64,000 nucleotides of DNA from Bartonella machadoae (GCF_022559585.1 NZ_CP087114.1:537095-601094), one strand, 5' to 3'; numbered from the stretch's first letter, positions 43,561-53,122 are shown. Made by a program: numbers and translations. The notes: generated by a model not told the origin, from the letters alone.

Positions 43561-43640
43561 TTTTTACAGGCTTTTTGTTTCGTTTTCATATATCTGATTT
43601 TATCATTGCTGTAATGATGTGGTTTGTGTATTAAGATAAC

Positions 43641-44248
43641 ACATTGATTTATAATGATAATCTGCTGTTTTGCATATTGAATTAGACCCCCGAGTATTCT
43701 AAGATTCTCTCATTTCAAACCTGCTTATGTTGAATCGATCAAAATCATCCCCTTGCACGTCACAAGTAGGATTAACGTGTGGATAAAAAATAGAGAAGAA
43801 AGGAGTAAAAATGCCTCTTATGAATCGTCTCAATGCAAGAGCTGTCGCAACATTTGGGGCTGGCAAATAGTATGATTGTGCCGGCTTGCACCTTCATAAG
43901 CGTAAAGATGGTGGTGCTCAGTGGATTTATCGATATACCATCCATGGGCAGCGTCGTGAAATGGGCTTGGGTGCTTTAAGAGATGTCTCTTTAAAACAAG
44001 CCCGTGAATTGGCAACTGGGTGGCGTTTTGTTCTTCATGAGGGTCGTGCCCCCATTAAAGAACGTGATAAACAAAAGCGTGAGGCAATGCGTAATCTGCA
44101 TTATTTAAAAGATATTGCTCTAGACACTTTCGAAACGCGTAAAGCTGAACTAAAAAATGATGCTAAAGATGGGCGTTGGTTTTTACCTTTACAACTTCAT
44201 ATTCTCCCCCAATTAGAAACAAGAATAAATGATCTTGAGATAAACTAA
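43641..44248 (+). mobile_element. Integrase 5' fragment, copy 5 (longest)
   Basis: The outer end ACATTGATTTATAA is at 43641, then the upstream segment with a DnaA-like box (43778-43786), AAAGGAG and int from 43811. Codon 20 is TAG (AAATAGTATGAT); the frame otherwise stays open for about 135 codons up to LQLHILPQLE, where homology to the intact integrase ends at about codon 136. An internal start could make a 120-residue N-terminal-domain piece (43886-44248), but this is probably not a functional gene. It lies between tonB and slt. Confidence 0.85.
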
Positions 44249-44254
44249 GTGATA

Positions 44255-46366
44255 TCATTTTAATCGCCCAGAAAGAAGGTCCGCTTTTATGTCTATTTTC
44301 CCCGCCAACCTTGCTTTATAAACCTCATAATTTTCCATGACACGCATTACGTAATGACGTGTTTCTGTATAAGGGATACGTTCAATCCAGTCTACGACTT
44401 TATCAAGGGGTTGTCCTCGAGGATCGCCATAACGTTCTATCCACTCGTCAACACGACGGGGGCCAGCATTATAACCAATAAGAGTCAATATATAAGATCC
44501 ATTAAAGCGTTCCAATTGTTCGCTAAGAAAATAGGCTCCTAATGTAGCATTATAACTGGCATCACTGCTCAGTTTTTTGGGTGACCATGTGACTGAATAT
44601 TTTTTTGCAAGTGTTTTTGCTGTTGTCGGTAATAATTGGAGAATGCCTCGTGCACCTGCTCTTGATATTGCTGTTGGATTAAATTCACTTTCTTGGCGTG
44701 CAATAGCATACACAAGCGCTTGTCCTGCGGCAGAAACATTGGCAGAGGCTGGTATAGCACCTATTGGGTGTGAAAGTGCACCAACATTTTTCCCTTGAAA
44801 AGCAGCAGCTTTCCCGATTTTAAGACTGGTATAATAGTCTCCATTTTTTTCTGCCATTACAGCTAGGAGGGCTAATTCACCAGGGCTTTCTATTTTTTTA
44901 CTAAGTTCTCTATAAAAAATTTTAGCTAAATATGCATAATCAACGGCTTCGAGGCGTCGAATTGCTTTAATGGTATTGCGTGTATTAAAGCGCTGTCGCT
45001 CATTTGTTGTTGGTTTAGGAAAAGGAATTTCGATGTTTTTTTTGTTAAGACGTTCTGCCGCTAATTGACCATAATAAGTTGTAGCGAAACGGGCAGCAAA
45101 ATGAAAATATTTTTGGGCATTTTTATGTTCACCTAAAGTTTCTGCTGTTCGTCCCATCCAATAATATCCACGGGATGTAGAAAGAGGTGCAGAAGATAAC
45201 TGAGGAATACGCGAAAAATGATGCATTGCTAATTGAGGATTATGAAGAAACCGTAGTGCATACCATCCTGCATGAAATTCAGCATCAATTGCCAACGAGG
45301 ATGTCATACCATGGTGTGTGGTAACCAGTTGATAAGCAATTTTAGGTTTGTTTAAATCAAGCATCTCGCGAGAAAGGGCACGTTGCTCTTTCCACAATGC
45401 GTAAGGATCCATAAGTTTTAATACACCGCTTGGTGTTTTCATCATGAGTGATGCAGCGGCATTATATTGCCCTGTTCGCCGAAGATGGCGCATTCGAGCA
45501 AATTGTAAGAGAGGGTCGTTTTGCCATGACCGCTCCACAGCACGTAATTTTTGTGCAGCTTTAGGATCATTCTTTTCAACGGCAACAAAAGCATTAAAAA
45601 GGGATTGAGCATGGGCTAATTTTGCAACGCGCTCAGCAGAATCGAAGCGATGTGCATAAAGCATAAATTGCATGCGTTTCAGGTGATCAATAGGTTTTAA
45701 CGCAGCATTTGCATTTTTAAGAATAAGCTCTTCTTCTTTTGCATTAAGCTTTTCTTTATGCCACCACGGCGCAATGATTTGTCGAGCACGGGTGGTTTGC
45801 CCCGTTGCGATAAGTGCTTTAGCAAATAGAGCCATACCTTGTGCTGTAAGAGGGGGATGATGAGAAAATTTTTGGATGATGAGATGTGCGGAATTGGTTT
45901 CATTGATAAAAGCACGTTCAGCATTACGTTGCATAATGTCTATGCCAGGCCATCCTTTTAGCTCTTTGATTGCATGAAATATTTCAGAACTTGGCACATT
46001 GGCTTGGTTTGATATACCGATTGCCCATGTCAAAATATGACGATCAAGGCTGTCTTTTTCCATTGAGTTACGAAGGCTTATTGTTTTTGCGACATTGTTA
46101 TTTAGAAGTGCATCTAAACCCGTTTTAAGTTGTATGAGAGTGGCATTATTCATCGATAGAGGGGTGTCATGGGGGGAGATATAGAACTGTTTAAGAGGTT
46201 TCTGAATCTCTTTTTTTATGACAAAGGGGGTAGGGCGTGTCAGAGGGATTGGTGTGTTCCCATGTAAAAGGCGTGTTTGTGCACATACACTTGAAAATAA
46301 AATTGTTGCTTCCAGTATAAGTGCAGTAAGGGCTTGTACAAAAAAAGGGGTTGAAAGTGCACGCAT
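44255..46366 (-). CDS. slt: Soluble lytic murein transglycosylase
   Basis: 703 residues: a signal peptide (LILEATILFSSVCAQT), a long alpha-superhelical U/L domain and a C-terminal lysozyme-like SLT domain. Motifs are AIARQESEFNP (catalytic Glu), GARGILQLLP, ATLGAYFLSEQL and LIGYNAGPRRVDEW, then YVMRVMENYEVY. It cleaves peptidoglycan with formation of anhydro-muropeptides in the periplasm. Downstream is integrase fragment 5; upstream and divergent is dapA. Confidence 0.93.
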   Translation of the reverse strand: MRALSTPFFVQALTALILEATILFSSVCAQTRLLHGNTPIPLTRPTPFVIKKEIQKPLKQFYISPHDTPLSMNNATLIQLKTGLDALLNNNVAKTISLRNSMEKDSLDRHILTWAIGISNQANVPSSEIFHAIKELKGWPGIDIMQRNAERAFINETNSAHLIIQKFSHHPPLTAQGMALFAKALIATGQTTRARQIIAPWWHKEKLNAKEEELILKNANAALKPIDHLKRMQFMLYAHRFDSAERVAKLAHAQSLFNAFVAVEKNDPKAAQKLRAVERSWQNDPLLQFARMRHLRRTGQYNAAASLMMKTPSGVLKLMDPYALWKEQRALSREMLDLNKPKIAYQLVTTHHGMTSSLAIDAEFHAGWYALRFLHNPQLAMHHFSRIPQLSSAPLSTSRGYYWMGRTAETLGEHKNAQKYFHFAARFATTYYGQLAAERLNKKNIEIPFPKPTTNERQRFNTRNTIKAIRRLEAVDYAYLAKIFYRELSKKIESPGELALLAVMAEKNGDYYTSLKIGKAAAFQGKNVGALSHPIGAIPASANVSAAGQALVYAIARQESEFNPTAISRAGARGILQLLPTTAKTLAKKYSVTWSPKKLSSDASYNATLGAYFLSEQLERFNGSYILTLIGYNAGPRRVDEWIERYGDPRGQPLDKVVDWIERIPYTETRHYVMRVMENYEVYKARLAGKIDIKADLLSGRLK

Positions 46367-46609
46367 AGAGAAAAACTTTGAGACCTTGCTTTTGGGAAAT
46401 ATTCAAGAGACTTTAGAACACAAACATAAAAAACGCGTTAATGGAGGCGGAGACTGTTAAAAAATATTCGAAATTGAAGGAGATCCATATTCAATATTGT
46501 GAAAGCTGTTATGAAATACATCTTGCTTCAATGAGAGAGCAAGATTATGCTCTATCACGAGTAATTTTAAAGGCTAAAAAAATAAAGAGAACATTATAGG
46601 GAGTTTATC

Positions 46610-47494
46610 ATGCTCAAGGGAGCTATAACCGCGCTTATTACACCATTTGATGGTGAAGGTGCTATTGATGAGAAAGCATTTTGTCATTTTGTTGAGTGGC
46701 AGATAGCACAAGGTATTAATGGTGTAAGCCCTGTTGGGACAACAGGTGAATCACCCACTTTAAGTCACGAAGAACATAAGAGGGTTATAGAATTATGTGT
46801 TAAGCAAGTTGCTAAGCGTGTTCCTGTTGTCGCTGGAGCAGGTTCAAACAGTACAAGTGAAGCAGTGGAGCTTGCGCAGCATGCGCAAAAGGCTGGTGCA
46901 GATGCAGTTTTGGTTGTCACACCCTATTATAATAGGCCTAATCAGTCTGGTTTATACACGCATTTTTCTTCTATTGCGAAAGCTATTTCTATCCCTATGA
47001 TCATTTATAATATTCCTGGTCGTTCTGTTATTGATATAGCTGTAGAAACGATGAGAGATCTGTGCCGAGATTTTAAAAATATCATTGGTGTTAAGGATGC
47101 GACCAGCAAAATTGAGCGTGTGAGTGAACAACGTGAAAAGTGTGGTGCAGATTTTGTGCAGCTTTCCGGTGATGATTGTACAGCATTAGGTTTTAATGCC
47201 CATGGAGGTGTTGGGTGTATTTCGGTTTCATCCAATGTTGCTCCAAAACTCTGTGCAGAACTTCAAGCGGCTTGTTTGCGTGGTGACTATAAAACGGCTC
47301 TCGAATTAAATGACCGTTTGATGCCTCTCAATCGTGCAGTATTTATTGAACCAAGTCCTGCGGGTATTAAATATGCTGCTGAGAGATTAGGGATTTGTAG
47401 GAGTTATGTTCGTTCTCCGATTGTTCCACTAAAAGACAGTACAAAAGAAATGATTGATGCGGCTTTGCGCCATGCAGGTCTGCTTAAAGAGTAA
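46610..47494 (+). CDS. dapA: DapA 4-hydroxy-tetrahydrodipicolinate synthase
   Basis: 294 residues, a TIM-barrel aldolase. GTTGESPTL binds pyruvate, Y133 is in IIYNIPGRS and the Schiff-base lysine K162 is in GVKDAT. It condenses pyruvate and aspartate semialdehyde in lysine/diaminopimelate synthesis, feeding peptidoglycan. smpB follows after 17 bp and is probably co-transcribed. Confidence 0.96.
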   Translation: MLKGAITALITPFDGEGAIDEKAFCHFVEWQIAQGINGVSPVGTTGESPTLSHEEHKRVIELCVKQVAKRVPVVAGAGSNSTSEAVELAQHAQKAGADAVLVVTPYYNRPNQSGLYTHFSSIAKAISIPMIIYNIPGRSVIDIAVETMRDLCRDFKNIIGVKDATSKIERVSEQREKCGADFVQLSGDDCTALGFNAHGGVGCISVSSNVAPKLCAELQAACLRGDYKTALELNDRLMPLNRAVFIEPSPAGIKYAAERLGICRSYVRSPIVPLKDSTKEMIDAALRHAGLLKE

Positions 47495-47511
47495 AATGAT
47501 ATTGTGTAGCC

Positions 47512-47988
47512 ATGAACAAAAAAAAGAACGCGCCAATACGAAAAATAATTGCGGACAATCGTAAAGCCCGTTTTAATTATGAAATTCTTGATAATCTTGA
47601 AGCCGGTGTTGTACTTCAGGGAGCGGAAGTGAAGTCTTTGCGTTCCAATCAGGCAAATATTGCTGAAAGCTATGCCAGCTTTGAAAATGGGGAATTATGG
47701 CTCATCAATAGCTATATTCCTGAATATACGCAAGCTAATCGTTTTAATCATGAGCCACGTCGTTTGCGTAAATTATTAATTTCAAAACGTGAGATGGCAC
47801 GATTTTTTAATGCGATTTCTCGTGAAGGAATGACACTTGTTCCTCTCAAACTTTATTTTAATGAAAGAGGGCGCGCCAAGTTGGAAATTGCTCTAGCACG
47901 TGGAAAAAAGCTTCATGATAAGCGTGAAACAGAAAAGAAACGTGATTGGGGGCGTGAAAAAGCAAGGCTTTTAAAGAGATATGGATGA
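47512..47988 (+). CDS. smpB: SmpB tmRNA-binding protein
   Basis: 158 residues. [39 protein letters not shown] and the basic tail [19 protein letters not shown] are diagnostic. It delivers tmRNA to stalled ribosomes. No ssrA gene was recognised nearby. An integrase fragment begins about 40 bp past the stop codon. Confidence 0.96.
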   Translation: MNKKKNAPIRKIIADNRKARFNYEILDNLEAGVVLQGAEVKSLRSNQANIAESYASFENGELWLINSYIPEYTQANRFNHEPRRLRKLLISKREMARFFNAISREGMTLVPLKLYFNERGRAKLEIALARGKKLHDKRETEKKRDWGREKARLLKRYG

Positions 47989-48029
47989 GAAAGTAAGTTT
48001 GTCTCTCTTTTTTATAACTCTAAGCTTAT

Positions 48030-48293
48030 AAAGGTGCAAGCCGGCGCCATCATACTATTTACCGCCCTCCAATTTTGCAACAGCCCTTGGTATTGAGACG
48101 ATTCATAAGAGGCATTTTTGCTCCTTTCTAAACGGTTTTCTACCCACATATCAACCCCGCTTATGACGTGTAGAAACATAGTTTCACTTGATTCAACATA
48201 AGGGGATTTGAATTGAGAGAATCTTACAATATTCGGGGGTCTCATTCAATATGCAAGACAGTAAATTATTGTTATAAATCAATATGTTGTAGC
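48030..48293 (-). mobile_element. Integrase 5' fragment, copy 6
   Basis: On the minus strand: int codons 1 to about 26 starting near 48115, the ribosome site and the upstream segment ending in ATAAATCAATATGTTG at 48290. It combines two lesions: the extra base of copy 3 (AATACCAAGG) and the TAG at codon 20 of copies 4 and 5 (AAATAGTATGAT). It fills most of the space between the convergent smpB and UDG genes. Confidence 0.85.
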
Positions 48294-48297
48294 TATT

Positions 48298-48966
48298 TTA
48301 GCATTGATCCAGATATGTTTTTACTGCTTCAAAAATTTGATGAAACATAGCGTCTGTTAAACGCCCAGTGTTGGTATTGTAGCGTGAACAGTGGTAGCTT
48401 GAAAAAATGCGTAATCTACCAATGTTGTTTATTTTTCCATGTCCAAAAGGATAGGCTAAAATTTTTGCATTGAGAGCACGCAGTGTTGAATGGTGTGCTA
48501 TAGTGCCGAGGGTGATAACAGCTTTAAGCTTGGGAAGATTTGTGAGAAGAGGAGAAAAGAAATACCGGCAAGTGTTAATTTCTGCACCCGTGGGTTTGTT
48601 TTCTGGTGGAACACAACGAACTGAGTTAACAATTGCTGTATCAATCAATTGAAGAGTGTCGTCCGCTCTTTCTTCAAAGGCGCCTTGAGCAAAACCAAAT
48701 TTTTTTAAAGTGGAATAAAGTAAGTGCCCAGCATAATCGCCAGTAAATGGGCGCCCAGTTCGATTTGCTCCGCGTAGTCCAGGGGCAAGACCAACAATGA
48801 GAAGGCGTGTTGTGTCTGCACCCTTATAAGGAAAGAATGGGCGTACTGGTGCGTTATGCCAGTTCGGTTCTTTCATACGCCACTCAGAGATAAACTTGTG
48901 TAAGCGGGGGCATAGGTTACAATTTTTCGGCGGTTCTGGGCAAAGAGATGTTAATTGGCTATTCAT
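48298..48966 (-). CDS. Uracil-DNA glycosylase, family 5 (UdgB) type
   Basis: 222 residues from ATG 48966; the frame is open upstream but that extension is hydrophobic and implausible. Features are NCNLCPRL (cluster cysteines), LLIVGLAPGLRGANRTGRPF (active-site motif lacking the acidic residue of family 4, as in UdgB), NSVRCVPPENKP and SYHCSRYNTNTGRLT. The last motif usually reads SYHPS; the Cys is a small oddity. A base-excision repair enzyme for uracil and related lesions. Confidence 0.88.
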   Translation of the reverse strand: MNSQLTSLCPEPPKNCNLCPRLHKFISEWRMKEPNWHNAPVRPFFPYKGADTTRLLIVGLAPGLRGANRTGRPFTGDYAGHLLYSTLKKFGFAQGAFEERADDTLQLIDTAIVNSVRCVPPENKPTGAEINTCRYFFSPLLTNLPKLKAVITLGTIAHHSTLRALNAKILAYPFGHGKINNIGRLRIFSSYHCSRYNTNTGRLTDAMFHQIFEAVKTYLDQC

Positions 48967-49528
48967 GAGGTGGTATTTATCATTTCTTATAAAAATTATA
49001 TTAGGCTGTTTATAGGGTTTATGACGGATTATATCTTGGTAAACAATTACAATGAATACAAATGAACTATTTAATAACAGTAATAATAAGGTTTCACATA
49101 AAGCCATTGTTTATTCTTTTTCAAAGAACTACTGACATTTAGTGATTTGTTTCATGAATTAAGAGAGGAATGGATGATGATTAATGAAGAAACCACATTA
49201 TACAAAAAAAACACAATAAAGTCAATAGATTAAGTGCATTTATTTTATATGAATCCACCTTTGAATCCACACTTTTATACACAATTTAATTGACCATTTT
49301 TTACAAACAATAGCCATCTATAAACAGAGCATAAAAAGCAAATCATGATGCCAATGTTATAACACATGAGAGCATTCAAATGAAATGCAAAGCAGTTATC
49401 ATTCATAACATGTCATAAATTGTACAAGACGTTTTTATCATAATTAAATCGCATTGTTAGAACGCAATTGAATATGAGGGCTTGTTTAAATGCAAATATT
49501 TGAAACTTTTTTTTGAAAGGGGTTAATT

Positions 49529-49681
49529 CAAATTTGGATTGAGTGATTTTAGTTACCTCAAAAATGAGGGCACCTCTTTAAGATAGTTAGAGAGAAGTTA
49601 GAAAGATACTTCCCCCAAAATTGGGGTGAGTAATTTTAACCAACCCAAACCAGCCCAAATTTGGACCGGTTGATTTTAAAA
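49529..49681. repeat. Three imperfect 26-bp direct repeats
   Basis: Copies at 49529-49554, 49615-49641 and 49654-49681 share CAAATTTGG....G.TGATTTTA or a near variant (AAAATTGGGGTGAGTAATTTTA). Spacing is uneven. They resemble operator or iteron arrays more than coding sequence. Confidence 0.45.
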
Positions 49682-49934
49682 GAGCTGTTTTTTATTTTAT
49701 TAAGAGATTGCTTTCAAAACCAACGCTTGCTTTTGATTGACTTGATATAGCTTTCAAAGCGTTTTGAGAACGTGCTTTCTTTCAATTAACCGCTTTAAAA
49801 ATGAAGGCATTGTATAAATAGGTTTTAAATCATCATAGAGCTAATAGTTTTTTTCATTCAAACGTAATGATCTAAAAGAACGCTTTCATAACCATTCCTT
49901 TATATTATTTGGGATAAGTTTTTATAAAGCGAAT

Positions 49935-50040
49935 ACAAAGCTTGCAATATAATACATTTTGTATATATGTACTTATAACTCCATTGAGAGTTGAGACATG
50001 AAAGCCGCGTCACGTAAAAATGGCACGGCTTTCTTTTTTG
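49935..50040 (+). ncRNA. Candidate short transcript with terminator
   Basis: A promoter-like TTGCAA - 16 bp - TATATG lies near 49942-49969. A hairpin follows (ACTCcattgaGAGT), then a good terminator (GAAAGCCG at 50000-50007, CGGCTTTC at 50026-50033, six T). The hairpin coincides with a 22-codon ORF (MKAASRKNGTAFFFALLSF) reminiscent of short phage reading frames that overlap RNA elements. It would be an RNA of roughly 70 nt pointing at the beta-helix array from the opposite strand. Confidence 0.35.
50000..50039 (+). terminator. Rho-independent terminator
   Basis: An 8-bp perfect stem (GAAAGCCG / CGGCTTTC) with further pairing inside the loop, followed by TTTTTT. It is the strongest terminator-like structure in the island's left flank. 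Confidence 0.65.
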
Positions 50041-50091
50041 CACTCTTGTCTTTTGAAATGGCATGAAACCAACGCCCCCCGCATTTATTGT

Positions 50092-50875
50092 TTATTCTTC
50101 AGTATCAATAATCTCTATAAGAATATCGCTCTTATTAACCTCCTTATTTTTGGGAACCTCTCTTATCTCACTTTTTCGATTGAGTTTTGCACGCCCACAA
50201 GCACGACCAAAAACCTTGATAGTATGGGAAACCTGAGCTTTACCATAAACAGAGCCATAAATTTGCGCACAGCCACTTACTTTTGCATAGTCATAAACCT
50301 TGCCATAAATCTTTGCACGGCTATTAACAACAGCATAGCCATAAACACGCGCAGTGCTAAAAAGACAAGCAGAGCCTAACACTCTAGCGTTGCCATAAAG
50401 CCTTGCATATTCAAAAAGATAACTATTATGAAAAAGATGCGCATTGCCATAAACATGGGCTTCAATTGAAACACGACTATTGCCATACGACACGAGCCTT
50501 GCCATAAACATAGCCAGCCACATGCGCACTGTCATAAACAAATGCATTGTCATAAATTTTTGCATATTGAGAAATAAACACCTTATCATGCACCTGAGCA
50601 TTGCCATAGACAAGACCACAAATTTGCGCATTGCCTCGTATTTTTGCATTCTCATAGACACGGGCATGTTTATAAACCAATGCATTATCATAAACCCAGC
50701 AAAGACCGTTATGAGAAAGATTTTCTTCCTTTTCAATAAAACCGCCGAGTTGACCAGCCTTGACATCAGAAAAGCTTTTTAAAGCCTGAATGCGATAAAG
50801 CGTTGTAATTTTTTGTGTAATTTTATCTTTCAGTTGTTTTGTTTCATTAGTTAGTTTGTATTTTTTGGACATCAT
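50092..50875 (-). pseudogene. Hexapeptide-repeat beta-helix protein, array member 5, frameshifted
   Basis: The start at 50875 follows GAGGGG. The common N-terminus (KKYKLTNETK, LYRIQALKSFSDVKAGQLGG, NLSHNGLCWVYDNA) leads into hexapeptide turns such as VYENAKIRGNAQI. The frame stops at 50477 (GKARVVWQ), but the turns continue in another frame (YGNSRVSIEAHVYGNAH and on) to a charged tail ending IEIIDTEE at 50092. One extra base near 50491 explains the break; without it the protein would have about 260 residues. All other features match its neighbours. Possibly a recent mutation or a programmed or phase-variable slip; no homopolymer is at the site. Confidence 0.75.
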
Positions 50876-50924
50876 AAAACCCCTCACAATCTCTTTTGTG
50901 AAAAAAGTTGCATGGAAAATGTTG

Positions 50925-50965
50925 GAAAAAGGGGGCACCCCCACGGCGCTTTAAAGATTTAAAAA
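50925..50965 (-). repeat. GC-rich spacer between array members 4 and 5
   Basis: The GGGGGCACCCCC core replaces the usual palindrome GGGGCGCCCC of the other spacers. It lies between the stop of member 4 and the start region of member 5, followed by the shared CGGCGCTTTAAAG stretch. It is the most divergent of the four spacers. Confidence 0.6.
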
Positions 50966-51465
50966 GGCTTTATTACGCAGCCAGATGATTTTTAATTCAT
51001 TATTGGAAAGCAATTCGATATAAGACCTTGTTTCAATATCATCGCGCGTCTTTTCTAAAATCATAACAATGCCGTGACTATGAGCATTCTCATAAATAAA
51101 TGAACATAATTGACGACACGGGCGTGATCATAAATTTGTGCATTACCATAGACATGAGCATGGTCATAAATGATCGATTTACCAAGAACGATTGCATTGC
51201 CATAGACATAACCAGCGATAATAGCGTTATGATAGACCCTAGCATTCTCATAAACACGACCGGAGTTTAAAACCAGAGCATTACCATAAACCCAGCAATT
51301 GCCATCATGAGAGAGGTTATTTTCATTTTCGATAAAACCACCGAGTTGACCAGCCTTGACATCGGAAAAGCTTTTTAAAGCCTGAATGCGATACAATATG
51401 CGATTACCAAAGAGACGCGTTTCATTTGTTAATTCATATTTTTTAGTTACAACTGTACTAGTCAT
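50951..51465 (-). pseudogene. Hexapeptide-repeat beta-helix protein, array member 4, frameshifted tail
   Basis: The start is at 51465 (MTSTVVTKKYELTNETRLF). The N-terminal module and about eight turns (VYENARVYHNAIIAGYVYGN, IYDHAHVYGNAQIYDHARV) are intact. The frame then slips near 51100. The original frame continues as YENAHSHGIV followed by MILEKTRDDIETRSYIELLS and ends ...LRNKAFLNL at 50951, whereas the present frame ends at 51061. The alternative tail has no helix turns and is quite unlike the tails of its neighbours. Confidence 0.65.
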
Positions 51466-51517
51466 GAGAAAACCCAATCTAAATATTTAATAAATTTTGA
51501 ATGAAATGTTCTTTTAA

Positions 51518-51560
51518 AGAGGGGCGCCCCCGCCACGCCCGCGGTGTTATTTATGCTACT
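51518..51560 (-). repeat. GC-rich spacer between array members 3 and 4
   Basis: The perfect palindrome GGGGCGCCCC and flanking GGCGGGGG/CGTGG form a GC island in otherwise AT-rich DNA. It overlaps the 3' end of member 3 (codons for NQVA and stop) and is repeated in the next two spacers with few changes. Confidence 0.7.
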
Positions 51561-52267
51561 TGATTTTCAACAATCTTTACAACGTTATCGCCTTCATAAA
51601 TTTCACAATCCTTAGGAATCCCATATGCATAGTAAGGATTTTGCTTGATATATGAGCAACCATCTCTTTTTAATATTGCATTGCCATAGACCCTACCTCT
51701 AATCAGGAAATAACCAGAGACCCTCGCATTGCCATAAACAGAACCATGAACCTCAGTATGGCAACCCACGCTCGCATTGCCATAAACAGAGCCATAAATT
51801 TTTGCAGCCCCATTAACAACGGCATTCTCATAAACTTTTGCCTTTACTTTAATACGAGCACTACCTGATACTTTTGCATTACCATAAACCCGCGCCTTAT
51901 GATAAACCCATGCTTTATTGGAAATATTGGCATTGTCATAAACATGGGCATGAGGATAAACGCGGGTTTTGTCGCAGACATGGGCATTGCCATAGACATG
52001 ACCACAAACTTGCGAATTGCCTCGTATTTTTGCATTGTCATAAACACGGGCATGACCATAAACCCATGCATTATCATATACCCAGCAGTTGCCATCATGA
52101 GAGAGGTTATCTTCATTTTCAATAAAGCCCCCCAATTGACCAGCCTTTACATCATCAAAATCTCTTAATGCGCGAATGCGATAAAGTGTATAATCATCCA
52201 ATACACGGGTTTCATTTGTTAATTCATATTTTTTGGATACAATTTTAGATACATTTATAGTGGTCAT
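51551..52267 (-). CDS. Hexapeptide-repeat (left-handed beta-helix) protein, array member 3
   Basis: 238 residues from ATG 52267. A conserved N-terminal module (about 1-60: KIVSKKYELTNETR, TLYRIRALRDFDDVKAGQLG, NLSHDGNCWVYDNAWV) precedes about 22 hexapeptide turns of the type VYGNA[KR] (HARVYDNAKIRGNSQVCGHV, AKIYGSVYGNASVGC). It ends in a non-repetitive tail, NPYYAYGIPKDCEIYEGDN. Hexad spacing of hydrophobic residues is that of left-handed parallel beta-helices. No acyltransferase histidine loop is seen, so a structural or binding role is likelier than an enzyme. Similar proteins occur in phages; function unknown. Confidence 0.75.
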   Translation of the reverse strand: MTTINVSKIVSKKYELTNETRVLDDYTLYRIRALRDFDDVKAGQLGGFIENEDNLSHDGNCWVYDNAWVYGHARVYDNAKIRGNSQVCGHVYGNAHVCDKTRVYPHAHVYDNANISNKAWVYHKARVYGNAKVSGSARIKVKAKVYENAVVNGAAKIYGSVYGNASVGCHTEVHGSVYGNARVSGYFLIRGRVYGNAILKRDGCSYIKQNPYYAYGIPKDCEIYEGDNVVKIVENQVA

Positions 52268-52314
52268 AGGTAAGTTCCCAATCTAAATAATGGATTAAAT
52301 TTTAATGAAGTTTA

Positions 52315-52360
52315 AAGAGGGGCGCCCCCGCCGCGCCCGTGGTGTTATTTATGCTGCTTG
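52315..52360 (-). repeat. GC-rich spacer between array members 2 and 3
   Basis: Same unit as at 51518-51560: GGGGCGCCCC palindrome, CGGCGGGGG and the 3'-end codons of the preceding gene (NQAA and stop). The conserved unit extends on into the upstream sequence and N-terminal codons of the next gene, which marks the segment duplicated when the array grew. Confidence 0.7.
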
Positions 52361-53032
52361 ATTTATGATTTGATCACAAATTTTGATTTTACCATTCAAT
52401 TTTTTTGTATCTATATATGAATTACCAAAAACACTCACTTTATTGCAAATGTATGTACCACCTGTAATTTTAGCATTGTCATAAATACAAGCATCATCAC
52501 AAACCACAGCAAAAAACCAAACTTGTGCGTTACCAAAAATCTTTGCATTCCCATAAGCTTGCGCATAGCCAGTTAGTAAAGCGTTCTCATAAATTTTTGC
52601 ATTGCCTTTTATAACAGCCCTGTCAGAAACTTCAGAATTATTCAAAACACAGGCATGATTGTAAACAAAAGCCCTTCCCAAAACCCTAGCATTATCAGCA
52701 ATTTTTGCATTGTCATAAATTTTTGCACAATCAAAAACCTTTGCATTGTCACAAACCGTTGCATTATCGAAAACGCTAGCATAATTGAAAATTTGCGCAT
52801 TATCAGACACGACGCCATTGTCAGCAACCCACGCATCATCATAAACCCAGCAGTTACCATCATGAGAGAGATTATTTTCATTCTCAATAAAACCACCCAA
52901 TTGACCAGCCTTGACATCAGAAAAATCTCTTAAAGCACGAATGCGATAAAGGGTACGATTACCAACGACATGCGTTTCATTTGTTAATTCATATTTTTTG
53001 GATACAATTTTAGATACAGTTTTAGTGGTCAT
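52349..53032 (-). CDS. Hexapeptide-repeat (left-handed beta-helix) protein, array member 2
   Basis: 227 residues from ATG 53032, preceded by AGGAG. The N-terminal module is nearly identical to member 3 (VSKKYELTNETHVVGNRTLY, DFSDVKAGQLGGFIENENNL). The helix uses a different turn consensus, rich in D and C (VSDNAQIFNYASVFDNATVC, VFDCAKIYDNAKIADNARVL), unlike the VYGNA turns of its neighbours. The tail is KKLNGKIKICDQIINQAA. So the array keeps one N-terminal module and diversifies the helix surface. Function unknown. Confidence 0.75.
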   Translation of the reverse strand: MTTKTVSKIVSKKYELTNETHVVGNRTLYRIRALRDFSDVKAGQLGGFIENENNLSHDGNCWVYDDAWVADNGVVSDNAQIFNYASVFDNATVCDNAKVFDCAKIYDNAKIADNARVLGRAFVYNHACVLNNSEVSDRAVIKGNAKIYENALLTGYAQAYGNAKIFGNAQVWFFAVVCDDACIYDNAKITGGTYICNKVSVFGNSYIDTKKLNGKIKICDQIINQAA

Positions 53033-53079
53033 AGGGAGCTCCTAATCTAATAATCGATAAAATTTGAATGAAGTTTAAA

Positions 53080-53122
53080 GAGGGGCACCCCCGCAGCGCC
53101 CGTGGTGTTATTTACGCTGCTT
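53080..53122 (-). repeat. GC-rich spacer between array members 1 and 2
   Basis: Close copy of the spacer unit, with GGGGTGCCCC in place of the perfect palindrome. It covers the last codons of member 1 (NQAA, stop) and the sequence leading to member 2. Confidence 0.65.

Larger units (their letters stand above)
48967..50091. other. Left flank of the minus-strand island
   Basis: About 1.1 kb with no convincing gene. It contains an 18-codon ORF at 49179 (MINEETTLYKKNTIKSID, with GAGGA upstream), a set of three similar 26-bp repeats (49529-49681), and a promoter-like/terminator pair at about 49950-50040. The border between backbone and island probably lies in this stretch, but no duplicated attachment sequence was identified. 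Confidence 0.45.

Noticed and set aside
43886..44248. A functional 120-residue integrase N-terminal protein
   Set aside because: The native start is cut off by TAG at codon 20 and the catalytic domain is absent; the internal start has no ribosome site.
46520..46545. CTTGCT...AGCAAG hairpin upstream of dapA as a regulatory element
   Set aside because: Only six paired bases with a weak context; too common by chance to report as a feature.
48967..49107. N-terminal extension of the UdgB-type gene to 49107
   Set aside because: The added 47 residues are hydrophobic and unlike any UDG; the ATG at 48966 gives the normal family start near the cysteine motif.
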